Position numbers and translations under genes: made by a program
In this document: piece by piece, positions 7,216 through 18,607 of the stretch
Layout of the letters: every line of letters begins with the position of its first letter
Numbering within the stretch: the stretch's first letter is position 1
The notes under the pieces: model-generated
The model's input: the letters and a program-made list of their open reading frames with translations, nothing else
Database searches by the model: none
What the model was told of the DNA's origin: nothing
DNA from: Oscillospiraceae bacterium
GTDB taxonomy: Bacteria > Bacillota > Clostridia > Oscillospirales > Oscillospiraceae
Direction: 5' to 3'
NCBI GenBank assembly: GCA_017397835.1
Contig: JAFQHV010000010.1
Location: forward strand, 1-41,158
Length of the DNA: 41,158 nt

Positions 7216-7259
7216 AAGACCAGCATCTTGAAGTTTAACACGGATTTGAGGTTTTTCCT

Positions 7260-8618
7260 ATGAGAAAATGTCGTTTTCTAACTGCAATATTGTCTTTGGT
7301 TATGACGGCGACGTTGCTGTGCCCTGCGGCATTGGCACTGGAACAGCCGGAGCTGATGGCCAAGGCGGCTTTGCTGATGGATGCCAAGTACGATCAGGTG
7401 TTGTATGAGAAAAACGCCGACCAGCGTATGGTGCCCGCCAGCCTGACCAAGGTCATGACCGCCATGCTGGTGCTGGACGAGGTGGGAACAGGCCGCCTGC
7501 GTATGGATCAGGTGGTCACCGCCAGCAGCACGTTTACCAAGGGCCTTGCCGCCAACGGGTCTACCCAGAATATCCGGGCGGGGGAGCAGATGAGCCTGCA
7601 GGATTTGCTGTACTGCCTGCTGGTCCCTTCTGCCAACGAGGCGGCCAATATTCTGGCCGAAACGGTGGACGGTTCCATTGAAGCGTTTGTGGAGCGGATG
7701 AATGCCAAGGCGGCGGAACTGGGCTGTGAGGATACGCAGTTTGTAAATCCCCATGGCCTGCACCACCCGGACCACTATTCCACCGCCCGCGACCTGTACC
7801 GAATTGCCCGCAAGGCCATGGAAAATGAACTTTTCCGCACCATCGTATCCACCAAGCGGTACGAGGTCCCGGCCACCAATATGCACGAAACGCGGGTGTT
7901 TTATAACACCAACGCGCTGCTGGTCACCTGGTATTATCTCGACAGCTACCTTTACGACAAGACCATCGGGATCAAGACCGGCACTACGGATGAGGGTGGT
8001 TACTGCCTGCTGTCTGCGGCACAGGATGAAGAGCAGTATCTGATCAGCGTGGTGCTGGATGCGCCTATGATCCCGCTGGGGAACGGACGCAATGACCGCC
8101 GCCACTTTACCGAGAGTCGGGAACTGTTCCGCTGGGGCTTTGACAATTTCAGCCGCCGCCAGATCGTGGATACCGCGACACCCGTCGCCCAGGTGGACGT
8201 GACCCTGTCGACCACGGACCATGTTCTGGTGCGCCCGGCTGCTCAGTTGGAGCGGACTTTGCCCAACGACATGGACCTGAGCAAGGTGGTGCAAACGGTA
8301 CAGTTGGACTGTGAAAGCATCCCGGCTCCCGTGGAAGAGGGGCAGGTGCTGGGCAAGCTGCTGTTGACTTACGAAGGAGAAGAACTGGGAGCCGTGGATC
8401 TGATCTCGGTCAGCGCGGCGGAGCGGTCCGGCCTGCTTTACCGATTGCATCAGGTGAAGACCTTTTTCGCGCACCCCATCGTGCGTATTCTCACGGCCAT
8501 CGCGGTGATCGCCGTCGTAGTATTGATCCTGCGCGGGATCCTGACTCCCTCCCGCAGCAGCCGGTACGGAAGTCGCCGCTACAGCGGCCGCCGCAACTAT
8601 CGTGGCCGCCGCAGGTAA
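7260..8618 (+). CDS. D-alanyl-D-alanine carboxypeptidase (DacF/PBP5 type)
   Basis: This 452-residue low-molecular-weight penicillin-binding protein trims the terminal D-Ala of peptidoglycan stem peptides. A signal peptide covers residues 1-26. The three active-site motifs are S61-L-T-K64, S124-A-N126 and K239-T-G241. A PBP5-like C-terminal beta domain follows. Unlike classical PBP5 with an amphipathic tail, the protein ends with a true membrane helix (ILTAIAVIAVVVLILRGIL) and a 24-residue Arg/Ser/Gly/Tyr-rich basic tail, which would be cytoplasmic. The gene has its own promoter and terminator, and ylbJ lies just behind, which fits a role in spore or general wall maturation. Confidence 0.92.
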   Translation: MRKCRFLTAILSLVMTATLLCPAALALEQPELMAKAALLMDAKYDQVLYEKNADQRMVPASLTKVMTAMLVLDEVGTGRLRMDQVVTASSTFTKGLAANGSTQNIRAGEQMSLQDLLYCLLVPSANEAANILAETVDGSIEAFVERMNAKAAELGCEDTQFVNPHGLHHPDHYSTARDLYRIARKAMENELFRTIVSTKRYEVPATNMHETRVFYNTNALLVTWYYLDSYLYDKTIGIKTGTTDEGGYCLLSAAQDEEQYLISVVLDAPMIPLGNGRNDRRHFTESRELFRWGFDNFSRRQIVDTATPVAQVDVTLSTTDHVLVRPAAQLERTLPNDMDLSKVVQTVQLDCESIPAPVEEGQVLGKLLLTYEGEELGAVDLISVSAAERSGLLYRLHQVKTFFAHPIVRILTAIAVIAVVVLILRGILTPSRSSRYGSRRYSGRRNYRGRRR

Positions 8619-8638
8619 GCCCTATACTGAACATGAAA

Positions 8639-8686
8639 TGCTCCCCGGACAGGCAAGTTCCTGTCCGGGGAGCATATTGTTTTTTT
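8639..8686 (+). terminator. Terminator of the carboxypeptidase gene
   Basis: A 15-bp perfect stem (TGCTCCCCGGACAGG and its complement) with loop CAAGTT is followed by TATTG and seven T. It separates the carboxypeptidase transcript from ylbJ. Confidence 0.9.
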
Positions 8687-8712
8687 ATAGTGTTTTGAGA
8701 GGGGGATCGACG

Positions 8713-9879
8713 ATGGCGCGTGCGACGTTCCGGCCGGCCTTTCGCAAGATGATCTGCGGGCTTGTGCTGCTGTGCACAGCGTTGGCCCTGGTCGTTTGGC
8801 CGCAGCAGAGTATGCAGGCGGCACGGGGAGGACTTTCGCTGTGCGCGCAGACCATTGTGCCCTCACTGCTTCCATTTTTTGTCCTTTCCGCCATGGTTCT
8901 GAAGCTGGACATGGCGCGCTGCTTGGGGCGCTTGCTGGAGCCGGTCATGTGGCCGCTGTTTCGTGTGGGCGGTGCCGGGGCAGCGGCACTGGTGCTGGGG
9001 TTTGTAGGCGGCTATCCGGTGGGGGCGCGTACCGCGATGGAACTGTATCGGGAGGGGCTGTGTTCCCGAGCGGAAACCGAACGTCTTTTAGCCTTTTGCA
9101 ATAACTCGGGTCCGGCGTTTGTTCTCGGCGCAGTGGGAGCGGGTGTGTTTGGAAGCGGCCGGGCGGGGTTGGCGCTGTACGCCGTTCACATGGCGGCATC
9201 GGTGTGCGTGGGCGTGATATTCCGTTTTTACGGCGAAACAGAGCGATGCAGCGTAAAAAAGAAAGCGCGTGCGGAGCAGGAAGTGCGATTTTCGAGTGCC
9301 TTTGTTGACAGCGTGCACACTGCGCTGTCTGCTGTGCTGAATGTTTGCGCCTTCGTGGTGGTGTTTTCCGTTTTGATTTGTCTGCTGGATCGGTCCGGGA
9401 TTGTGGACCGTCTGGCTCGGGGACTGATGTGGATCGGAATGGACGTGGAGCAGGTGCGGCAACTGCTGCGGGGTGTTTTGGAGGTATCCTCCGGTGTCAG
9501 TGGTTTGAGGGGAGAGGGCAGATTGGCAATGGCGGCATTCATGCTGGGGTGGGCGGGAGTATCCGTTCACTGTCAGGTGCTGAGTTTCCTTGCCGACAGC
9601 GGCTTGCGGGTGGGGACCTATCTGGTGGGAAAGGCGCTGCACGGCGTGCTGTCAGCCATGTTCGTGGTTGGGTTGGAGAAGCTGCTTCCGGGGATGCTGC
9701 CTGCGGGCGGCTGGCTGGTGCAGCAGGTGGAAGGGAGCAGACAACTTGGAAGCTCCGGTGTATTTGGCCTGTCTGTGTCGGCGGCATGGCTGCTGTGGCT
9801 GGCTTTTTTTGCGATGGTGATGCTTGGAAAAAGAAATGCGAAAAAAAGGGGTGGAAAAAGGCGGACGATTGCGGTATAA
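8713..9879 (+). CDS. ylbJ: Sporulation integral membrane protein YlbJ
   Basis: This 388-residue polytopic membrane protein has the YlbJ family blocks: TIVPSLLPFFVLSAM, GFVGGYPVGARTA and CNNSGPAFVLGAVG. In Bacillus YlbJ is needed for spore cortex formation and is expressed in the mother cell. ATG 8713 is chosen because GAGAGGGGG lies eight bases upstream; the frame remains open to 8602 but that part covers the preceding terminator. Its presence is the clearest sign that the organism forms endospores. Confidence 0.88.
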   Translation: MARATFRPAFRKMICGLVLLCTALALVVWPQQSMQAARGGLSLCAQTIVPSLLPFFVLSAMVLKLDMARCLGRLLEPVMWPLFRVGGAGAAALVLGFVGGYPVGARTAMELYREGLCSRAETERLLAFCNNSGPAFVLGAVGAGVFGSGRAGLALYAVHMAASVCVGVIFRFYGETERCSVKKKARAEQEVRFSSAFVDSVHTALSAVLNVCAFVVVFSVLICLLDRSGIVDRLARGLMWIGMDVEQVRQLLRGVLEVSSGVSGLRGEGRLAMAAFMLGWAGVSVHCQVLSFLADSGLRVGTYLVGKALHGVLSAMFVVGLEKLLPGMLPAGGWLVQQVEGSRQLGSSGVFGLSVSAAWLLWLAFFAMVMLGKRNAKKRGGKRRTIAV

Positions 9880-9909
9880 TACATATATCTTTCCGCGGGA
9901 GGGAATGTT

Positions 9910-10125
9910 ATGCCCAAACTGTTCCAAAAGAAAATCGACCCCCGCTGTGCCTATTGTGCCAAGAGCCGTTACCTCAATGACCAGCAGGTGGTCTGCCCCA
10001 AAAAGGGCGTGATGGACGCGACGTCCCACTGCCGTGCCTTTGAGTACGACCCGCTGCGCCGTACCCCGCCCCGGGCGGTCAAGACGGAGTTTTCCAATTT
10101 GAAGGACGAGGATTTCGTGCTGTAA
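9910..10125 (+). CDS. Small four-cysteine protein, unknown function
   Basis: The 71-residue product begins MPKLFQKKIDPRCAYCAKSR. C13-x2-C16 is followed by C29 and C41, a spacing suited to one zinc or Fe-S site. The basic N-terminal half and the acidic end (NLKDEDFVL) are its other features. A GGGAGGG ribosome site precedes the ATG. I recall similar short proteins as conserved hypotheticals in Oscillospiraceae, but no function. It lies 30 bases after ylbJ and may share its transcript. A TATAAT overlapping the end of ylbJ (9875-9880) has no good -35. Confidence 0.75.
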   Translation: MPKLFQKKIDPRCAYCAKSRYLNDQQVVCPKKGVMDATSHCRAFEYDPLRRTPPRAVKTEFSNLKDEDFVL

Positions 10126-10164
10126 GCGTATCCGGGTAATTTTACCGGCTGCGACATTTTTCTC

Positions 10165-10193
10165 TTTACATTTCCAAACGGCCTTGCTATAAT
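10165..10193 (+). promoter_or_regulatory. Promoter of the tRNA-Arg gene
   Basis: TTTACA (10165-10170) and TATAAT (10188-10193) are 17 bases apart, placing the transcript start near 10200, about ten bases before the mature tRNA 5' end. Confidence 0.8.
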
Positions 10194-10210
10194 AACAGGG
10201 TCGTTGATAC

Positions 10211-10286
10211 GCGTCCGTAGTTCAATGGATAGAGCGTCAGATTCCGGTTCTGAAAGTTGGGGGTTCGAGTCCCTTCGGGCGTGCCA
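10211..10286 (+). tRNA. tRNA-Arg, anticodon CCG
   Basis: The 76-nt cloverleaf is complete. The acceptor arm GCGTCCG pairs with CGGGCGT with two wobbles. The anticodon stem TCAGA/TCTGA encloses loop TTCCGGT with anticodon CCG, reading CGG. The T-loop is TTCGAGT, the discriminator base is G and CCA is encoded. It is directly followed by a terminator hairpin. The last 14 bases are also the start of a 243-bp tandem repeat. Confidence 0.95.
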
Positions 10287-10836
10287 AAAAGCCAGTATCC
10301 CATCGGGATGCTGGCTTTTTGTTATGGACGCCCCCGGGACTCGGACCCTGAGAGGGTGAGCGGCGGTCAAAGGACATGCCGGCGGCATGTCCTGCGCCGC
10401 GAAGTCCGCAGCGGCTGTGCCCGCCAGGCCAATCAGACATCGCAGTCCGCTCGCCTTCTTGGGAAGGGACCCGCAACGGCAAAACGCGCCCCCGGCGCAT
10501 TTTGCTTCGTTTCGGCTTCGGGCGTGCCAAAAAGCCAGTATCCCATCGGGATGCTGGCTTTTTGTTATGGACGCCCCCGGGACTCGGACTCTGAGAGGGT
10601 GAGCGGCGGTCAAAGGACATGCCGGCGGCATGTCCTGCGCCGCGAAGTCCGCAGCGGCTGTGCCCGCCAGGCCAATCAGGCATCGCATTCCGCTCGCCTT
10701 CTTGGGATGGGACCCGCAACGGCAAAACGCGCCCCCGGCGCATTTTGCTTCGTTTCGGCTTCGGGCGTGCCAAAAAGCCAGTATCCCATCGGGATGCTGG
10801 CTTTTTGTTATGGATGCCCCCGGGACTCGGACTCTG
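10273..10836 (+). repeat. 243-bp tandem repeat starting inside the tRNA 3' end (2.3 copies)
   Basis: Units lie at 10273-10515, 10516-10758 and, partially, 10759-10836. The two full units differ at only about four positions. Each begins with the last 14 bases of the tRNA (CTTCGGGCGTGCCA), continues with the tRNA terminator, then a perfect 9-bp palindrome (10372-10392; again 10615-10635) and a long GC-rich hairpin (10479-10505; 10722-10748). The gene-free stretch 10287-10908 holds only this repeat and the next gene's promoter. Open frames across it on both strands follow the repeat and have no ribosome sites. Duplication seeded at the tRNA 3' end, as at an integration site, is the likely origin; this is inference. 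Confidence 0.9.
10287..10320 (+). terminator. tRNA terminator, repeated at 10530-10563 and 10773-10806
   Basis: The arms AAAAGCCAGTATCCC and GGGATGCTGGCTTTTT form a 14-15-bp stem with an ATC loop and one wobble, flanked by A-run and T-run. It starts one base after the tRNA CCA. Identical copies occur in the second and third repeat units, 243 and 486 bases downstream. Confidence 0.9.
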
Positions 10837-10852
10837 CTGTACGGAAGGAATA

Positions 10853-10881
10853 TTGTATTTCAAACGAATATATGCTATTAT
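10853..10881 (+). promoter_or_regulatory. Promoter of the DUF1295 gene
   Basis: TTGTAT (10853-10858) and TATTAT (10876-10881) have a 17-base spacer. The site lies just beyond the end of the partial third repeat unit. Confidence 0.6.
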
Positions 10882-10908
10882 GTGCTTGACAATGTGGAGG
10901 TGTTCTTT

Positions 10909-11709
10909 ATGGTAGTTCCCGCAGCGTTTTGGCTGGTGGTGGCGGTTGCCTTTGTCATCAGCGCCATCGGTTTCAAGGAGTATATCTGGTTTTTCTCCAT
11001 CGGCTACGGCTTTGCTATTGCCGGGGAAGGTGTTTTGCTAATGTGCCTGTACCGGAACGGCCTGACACTGGGGACGGCCCTGTGCTGCGTTCTGTTTGTG
11101 GTCTATGGCTGTCGGCTGGGTGGCTATCTTGCCTACCGTGAGGCGAAGCTGAAATCCTATCACAGGCACGTGGGCGGCGAGATCAAGGACAGCAAAACCA
11201 TTCCGTTTTTCGTCAAGGTTTCCATCTGGGTGGCCTGCGCGGTGCTGTACGTGGCCATGGTGGCACCCGTGTTCTACCGTATGCACAACGGCAGTGCCGA
11301 CAACCTGTGGACCTGGGTGGGGGCGGCCCTGATTTTGATCGGCTTCGTGATGGAGACGGAGGCTGACCGGGAGAAGAAAAACGCCAAAGCGAAGGATCCG
11401 CACCGCTTTGTGGATACCGGACTGTACCGCATGGTTCGCTGCCCAAACTATCTGGGCGAGCTGGTTTTGTGGACCGGTGTGCTGGTAGTGGGCTTTGGCA
11501 CTCTGACTGCCGGTCAGTGGGTGGTGGCCATCCTTGGCTATATTGGTATCGTCTACGTGATGTTCAGCGGTGCCCGCCGGCTGGAACTTCGGCAGAACCG
11601 TACCTACGGCTCCGATCCGGAGTATCAGATCTACAGCAAAAAGGTTCCCATCCTGCTGCCCTTGATCCCGCTGTACAGCGTGGTCAAATACAAGTGGCTG
11701 GTAGCTTGA
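10909..11709 (+). CDS. DUF1295/isoprenylcysteine methyltransferase-like membrane protein
   Basis: This 266-residue polytopic membrane protein has about seven hydrophobic helices. The C-terminal block FVDTGLYRMVRCPNYLGE matches the G-x2-R-x3-PNY-x-GE signature shared by DUF1295 proteins and isoprenylcysteine carboxyl methyltransferases. The family is also related to steroid 5-alpha-reductase C-terminal domains, so the reaction (methyl transfer or reduction) is unresolved. ATG 10909 has GGAGG eight bases upstream; the frame extends back through the tandem repeat but that part is not credible. It is monocistronic, with its own promoter and terminator. Confidence 0.82.
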   Translation: MVVPAAFWLVVAVAFVISAIGFKEYIWFFSIGYGFAIAGEGVLLMCLYRNGLTLGTALCCVLFVVYGCRLGGYLAYREAKLKSYHRHVGGEIKDSKTIPFFVKVSIWVACAVLYVAMVAPVFYRMHNGSADNLWTWVGAALILIGFVMETEADREKKNAKAKDPHRFVDTGLYRMVRCPNYLGELVLWTGVLVVGFGTLTAGQWVVAILGYIGIVYVMFSGARRLELRQNRTYGSDPEYQIYSKKVPILLPLIPLYSVVKYKWLVA

Positions 11710-11721
11710 TAAGCGGAACAG

Positions 11722-11754
11722 AAAGGCCGCTATCCCAAGGGATAGCGGCCTTTT
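11722..11754 (+). terminator. Terminator of the DUF1295 gene
   Basis: AAAGGCCGCTATCCC pairs with GGGATAGCGGCCTTT around a 2-base loop and is followed by T. Confidence 0.88.
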
Positions 11755-11781
11755 ATCCGGAGAATAACCTGTGTTAAACTA

Positions 11782-11810
11782 TTGACAAATGAAAGCGGAT
11801 GTGTGATACT
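11782..11810 (+). promoter_or_regulatory. Promoter of the ATP synthase operon
   Basis: A consensus TTGACA (11782-11787) is 17 bases from GATACT (11805-11810). The leader to the first gene is about 78 bases. Confidence 0.75.
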
Positions 11811-11894
11811 AACATATAACGGAATATAAAAGAGGGGAGCCAGCTGTCTGTAGGGGAGTTGGGTCCCTTTATGTCTACTTTGAGGAGCAAAACG

Positions 11895-12275
11895 ATGAAA
11901 AAAGTCGATGCCACCGTGCGCAGAGAGACCCTGTATATTTTGAGCTGGGTGCTGGTGCTCAGTGTGCTGCTGCAGGCGGTGTTTCTTGTGCTGCGGCAGT
12001 GGGATATTACGGTGCTGCTGGGCAATGCTTTAAGTGGGGCTGCCGCGGTGCTGAATTTCTTTTTCATGGGTCTGACCGTTCAGAAAGCACTGGAAAAAGA
12101 CGAGAAAGACGCCAAAACCGCCATGAAACTGTCCCAAACCTATCGTATGCTGTTTTTGATCGTTGCGGCGGCGGTGGGCGCGACGTTCCTGAACCTGTGG
12201 GCCGTCGTCATTCCGCTGTTTTTCCCGCGCGTTGCCATTTCCCTGCGCCCGCTTTTTGATAAAAAAGCCGGTTGA
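11895..12275 (+). CDS. atpI: ATP synthase subunit I-like protein
   Basis: This 126-residue protein has four hydrophobic segments and lies immediately upstream of atpB, the position of AtpI (subunit I), which helps assemble the c-ring in other bacteria. The sequence is poorly conserved, so identification rests on position, size and topology. ATG 11895 is preferred because GAGGAG lies seven bases upstream. In-frame TTG 11859 and ATG 11871 are alternatives with worse spacing. Thirty-three bases separate it from atpB. Confidence 0.75.
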   Translation: MKKVDATVRRETLYILSWVLVLSVLLQAVFLVLRQWDITVLLGNALSGAAAVLNFFFMGLTVQKALEKDEKDAKTAMKLSQTYRMLFLIVAAAVGATFLNLWAVVIPLFFPRVAISLRPLFDKKAG

Positions 12276-12308
12276 GAATTTGTTTTGCCTGAATGGGGTG
12301 ATTGCGGT

Positions 12309-13506
<1,198 letters not shown>

Positions 13507-13522
13507 CAGGGAGAGGGAAACA

Positions 13523-14029
13523 ATGCAAACGCTGGACGTCATTTCTGTCAATCTTTGGCAGACTGTGATTTCTTTGCTCAACCTCGTCCTGCTGTTTTTG
13601 CTGGTGAAGAAGTTCCTGTTCAAGCCGGTCATGAAGGTGCTGGAACAGCGGCAGAAAGAAATTGATGACCGCTATTCCGAGGCAGATGAAGCCAATGCCG
13701 AGGCGCAGCAGAGCCGCAAGAACTGGGAAGAGAAGCTGGCCGGTGCCGATGCCGAGGCGGATGCTATCCTGCAGACAGCGGCCGAGAATGCCCGCCGCCG
13801 CGGTGACAAGTTGGTAGCCGAGGCACGGGGTGAGGCCGACAGCATCATTCGTATGGCTCAGAACGAGGCGAAGCTGGAGCGGCAGATGGCCGCCGCCGGT
13901 ATCAAGCGGGAGATTGTGGAGGTTTCCGGTGCTCTGGCGCAGAAGCTGCTGGAGCGGGAGATCAACCAGCAGGACCATCGTACCCTCATCGACTCGTTTA
14001 TCGAGGAAATAGGTGACGAGAATGGCTGA
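13523..14029 (+). CDS. atpF: F-type ATP synthase subunit b
   Basis: This 168-residue stator stalk has an N-terminal membrane helix (VISLLNLVLLFLLVKKFLF) and a long charged, alanine-rich coiled coil (about 35-150). Length and organisation are normal. Its last eight bases overlap the start of atpH, indicating coupled translation. Confidence 0.94.
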   Translation: MQTLDVISVNLWQTVISLLNLVLLFLLVKKFLFKPVMKVLEQRQKEIDDRYSEADEANAEAQQSRKNWEEKLAGADAEADAILQTAAENARRRGDKLVAEARGEADSIIRMAQNEAKLERQMAAAGIKREIVEVSGALAQKLLEREINQQDHRTLIDSFIEEIGDENG

Positions 14030-14552
14030 GATCAGTAAGGAATACGCGCAGGCTCTGTTTTTGCTTGCCTGTGAAGAGGGCAGGCAGAAGGAGTACGGTC
14101 AGGTGCTGGAACAGGTGAAGGCAGTCTTCGAGGACCAGCCGGACTATCCTCAGCTGCTGGCCTCTCCCGCCATCCCTGTGGCGGAACGGCTGCGCACCAT
14201 TGAGGTGGCTTTTGCCGACATGACCCCGGAGCACGTGCTGTCCTATCTTAAGCTGCTGTGTGAGAAGGGCAGGATCGGCTGCTTTGTGGAGTCGGTGAAC
14301 GCGTACCAAGCGCTTTTGGATGCGTCGGAGCATATTGCCAATGCGAAAATCACCAGTGCCGTGGAACTGACCGAAGCGGAGAAGCAGAAGCTGCAGCTTG
14401 CGCTGGAGCGGCGCTGCAAGGGTCAGGTCCGGGCGGAATACGTTGTGGACGAGAGCCTGCTGGGCGGTATGGTCGTGGAAGTGGATGGAAGCATCCTGGA
14501 CGGCAGCCTGCGCCAGCGTCTGTCCGAAGTGAAGGAAGTGATACGAGTATGA
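14022..14552 (+). CDS. atpH: F-type ATP synthase subunit delta
   Basis: This 176-residue subunit links the b stalk to the top of F1. The N-terminal helical bundle starts [16 protein letters not shown], and the C-terminal block [24 protein letters not shown] matches the conserved delta/OSCP ending. ATG 14022 lies within the atpF tail behind AGGTGACGAG. The stop overlaps atpA by four bases (ATGA). Confidence 0.94.
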   Translation: MAEISKEYAQALFLLACEEGRQKEYGQVLEQVKAVFEDQPDYPQLLASPAIPVAERLRTIEVAFADMTPEHVLSYLKLLCEKGRIGCFVESVNAYQALLDASEHIANAKITSAVELTEAEKQKLQLALERRCKGQVRAEYVVDESLLGGMVVEVDGSILDGSLRQRLSEVKEVIRV

Positions 14553-16042
14553 CCACAAGACCGGAAGAGATCAGCAATGTGATCAAGGAACAAATCAAGA
14601 ATTACAACGCCAAGATCGAGATGAAGGAGACCGGTACGGTCATCCTTGTGGGCGACGGTATCGCCCGTGTTTACGGCCTGCAGGCCTGCATGGCCAGCGA
14701 GCTGCTGGAGTTTGAGGACGGCAGCTTCGGCATGGCGCAGAATTTGGAGGCGGAGACCGTCTCCGTGGCGCTGCTGTCCAACGAAAATAACATCCGTGAG
14801 GGTTCTACCGTCAAGCGCACGGGCAAGGTCCTGTCGGTACCCGTGGGTCAGGCCATGCTTGGCCGCGTGGTCAACGCGCTGGGTGAGCCCATCGACGGCA
14901 AGGGTCCCATTCCCGCCGACGCCATCCGGCCCATCGAGTCCGAGGCGCCCGGAATCATCGAGCGCAAGAGCGTTTCCGTCCCTCTGCAGACGGGAATCAA
15001 GGCCATCGACAGCATGATCCCCATCGGCCGTGGCCAGCGCGAGCTGATCATCGGTGACCGCCAGACCGGTAAGACGGAGATCGCCATCGACACCATCATC
15101 AATCAGCGCAGCACCGACGTTATCTGTATCTACGTGGCCATCGGACAGAAGAACAGCTCCGTGGTTCAGATCGCCAATCAGCTGGCTGCCGCGGGCGCCA
15201 TGGATTACACCATCATCGTGTCCGCCTCCGCCTCCGAGTCCGCCCCTCTGCAGTACGTGGCCCCCTATTCCGGCTGCGCCATGGCGGAGCACTTCCGCGA
15301 GCAGGGTAAGGACGTGCTGATCATCTACGACGACCTTTCCAAGCACGCGGTGGCCTACCGTGCCCTGTCCCTGCTCATTCGCCGTCCTCCCGGGCGCGAG
15401 GCCTATCCCGGTGACGTGTTCTATCTGCACTCCCGTCTGCTGGAGCGTGCGGCCTGCGTGGCGCCGGAATACGGCGGCGGCTCCATCACCGCCCTGCCCT
15501 TGATCGAGACTCAGGCCGGCGACGTGTCCGCCTATATCCCCACCAACGTCATCTCCATCACCGACGGACAGATCTTTCTGGAGACGGAGCTGTTCCACGC
15601 CGGTGTTATGCCTGCCATCAACCCCGGTATCTCGGTCAGCCGCGTAGGCGGTTCTGCCCAGCTCAAGGGTATGAAAAAGGTGGCCGGCGAGCTGAAGCTG
15701 CTGTATTCCCAGTACCGCGAGCTGCAGTCCTTCGCCCAGTTCGGCAGCGATCTGGATGCGGATACCAAGGCGCGCCTTGCGCTGGGTGAGCGCATCGTGG
15801 AGGTGCTCAAGCAGGGCAGAAACGCCCCGGTGCGTGTGGGTTGCCAGGTGGCCATTGTCTACGCCGTCATCAACGGCTGGCTCAACGACACCCCCGTCAA
15901 GCAGGTCAAGGACTACGAGGCACGCCTGTACGAGCTGCTGGAGGCCAAGTATGCCGACTTCCTGGAGCGTGTTGAGTCCGGCAGCTGGGACGACAAGGAC
16001 GTTGCCGAGTTGGAGCGGGCCCTGAACGAGATGAAGAGGTAA
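14549..16042 (+). CDS. atpA: F-type ATP synthase subunit alpha
   Basis: This 497-residue non-catalytic nucleotide-binding F1 subunit has Walker A GDRQTGKT at 169-176 and the family signature [17 protein letters not shown]. Length is close to the usual 500-510. Its start overlaps the atpH stop as ATGA, and only four bases separate it from atpG, so it is deep inside the operon. Confidence 0.97.
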   Translation: MTTRPEEISNVIKEQIKNYNAKIEMKETGTVILVGDGIARVYGLQACMASELLEFEDGSFGMAQNLEAETVSVALLSNENNIREGSTVKRTGKVLSVPVGQAMLGRVVNALGEPIDGKGPIPADAIRPIESEAPGIIERKSVSVPLQTGIKAIDSMIPIGRGQRELIIGDRQTGKTEIAIDTIINQRSTDVICIYVAIGQKNSSVVQIANQLAAAGAMDYTIIVSASASESAPLQYVAPYSGCAMAEHFREQGKDVLIIYDDLSKHAVAYRALSLLIRRPPGREAYPGDVFYLHSRLLERAACVAPEYGGGSITALPLIETQAGDVSAYIPTNVISITDGQIFLETELFHAGVMPAINPGISVSRVGGSAQLKGMKKVAGELKLLYSQYRELQSFAQFGSDLDADTKARLALGERIVEVLKQGRNAPVRVGCQVAIVYAVINGWLNDTPVKQVKDYEARLYELLEAKYADFLERVESGSWDDKDVAELERALNEMKR

Positions 16043-16046
16043 GGGT

Positions 16047-16850
16047 ATGGGAGCTGACATCAAACAGCTGCGCACACGCATCAAAAGCGTGGACTCTACC
16101 CTGCACTTGACCCGCGCCATGGGCCTTGTGGCATCCTCCAAGATCCGAAAAGCCACCGAGTCCATGAACAAGGGCAAGGCCTACGCCGATGCCCTGGGCG
16201 AGATGATCGTGCGCCTTGCCAACAGTGAGGACTGCCGCAAAACGCCCTATATGGCCAAGCGTGAGGGAGGAAAAACCTGCCTTGTGGTCATCGCCGGTGA
16301 CCGCGGTCTGGCCGGCGGCTATAACGCCAACATTTTCCGTCTGCTGCGGGAATATCCCGATGCGGAGATCATCCCCATCGGCAAGCGGGCCTGTGACCGC
16401 TTCGGCGGGGATCTGCACCACGCCGAGCATTACAACCACGCAGATGCCATGGCTTTGGCACAGACCCTGTGTGAGCGGTTCTGCGGGGAGGAGTTTGACC
16501 GGCTGGGTGTGGTTTGCACCCGGTATCACTCCATGATGAGTCAGGAGGCGTACGTCAACTGGCTGCTGCCCCTTGTTCCGGAAAACCGGGGCAGGGCGGA
16601 CGACGCCGTCTTCGAGCCGGATGCCCCCACCGTTCTGAATGCGGTCATTCCCGAGTATATCGCGGGCATGATCCTCTCCTGCGTGAAGGAGAGCTTCGCC
16701 AGCGAGGTGGCTGCCCGCCGTGTGGCTATGGACAGCGCGGGCAAGAACGCCCAGGAGATGATCGACCGCCTGGGTCTGGAGTACAACCGGGCCCGACAGA
16801 GCGCCATTACGCAGGAAATTACAGAAATCGTCGCGGGAAGCGGCGTGTAA
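16047..16850 (+). CDS. atpG: F-type ATP synthase subunit gamma
   Basis: This 267-residue central shaft subunit has the N-terminal coiled coil (IKQLRTRIKSVDSTLHLTRAM), the mid-domain ITGDRGLAGGYN equivalent (VIAGDRGLAGGYN) and the C-terminal helix ending NRARQSAITQEITEIV. It is some 15-20 residues shorter than the typical 285-290, with the difference in the middle Rossmann-like domain. Both shaft helices are intact. Confidence 0.95.
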   Translation: MGADIKQLRTRIKSVDSTLHLTRAMGLVASSKIRKATESMNKGKAYADALGEMIVRLANSEDCRKTPYMAKREGGKTCLVVIAGDRGLAGGYNANIFRLLREYPDAEIIPIGKRACDRFGGDLHHAEHYNHADAMALAQTLCERFCGEEFDRLGVVCTRYHSMMSQEAYVNWLLPLVPENRGRADDAVFEPDAPTVLNAVIPEYIAGMILSCVKESFASEVAARRVAMDSAGKNAQEMIDRLGLEYNRARQSAITQEITEIVAGSGV

Positions 16851-16871
16851 CATAAGAAAGGAGCGAGGTAG

Positions 16872-18532
<1,661 letters not shown>

Positions 18533-18538
18533 GATAGC

Positions 18539-18576
18539 AAAAAAGCATCCGTCACCTTGGGTGACGGATGCTTTTT
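18539..18576. terminator. Bidirectional terminator of atp operon and galT
   Basis: AAAAAGCATCCGTCACC pairs with GGTGACGGATGCTTTTT around a short loop. A-run and T-run on both sides serve the atp operon and the convergent galactose genes. Confidence 0.9.
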
Positions 18577-18607
18577 GCATGAAACAAACGGGTTGCGGCA
18601 CAGTTGA

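Noticed and set aside
10273-10836. CRISPR array
   Set aside because: The repeated unit is 243 bases and contiguous, without short repeats alternating with unique spacers, and no cas genes are nearby.
9969-10863. Minus-strand frames across the tRNA and 243-bp repeats
   Set aside because: They are antisense to the tRNA and repeat themselves with the 243-bp period, with no ribosome sites; such frames are a known annotation artefact at tRNA genes.
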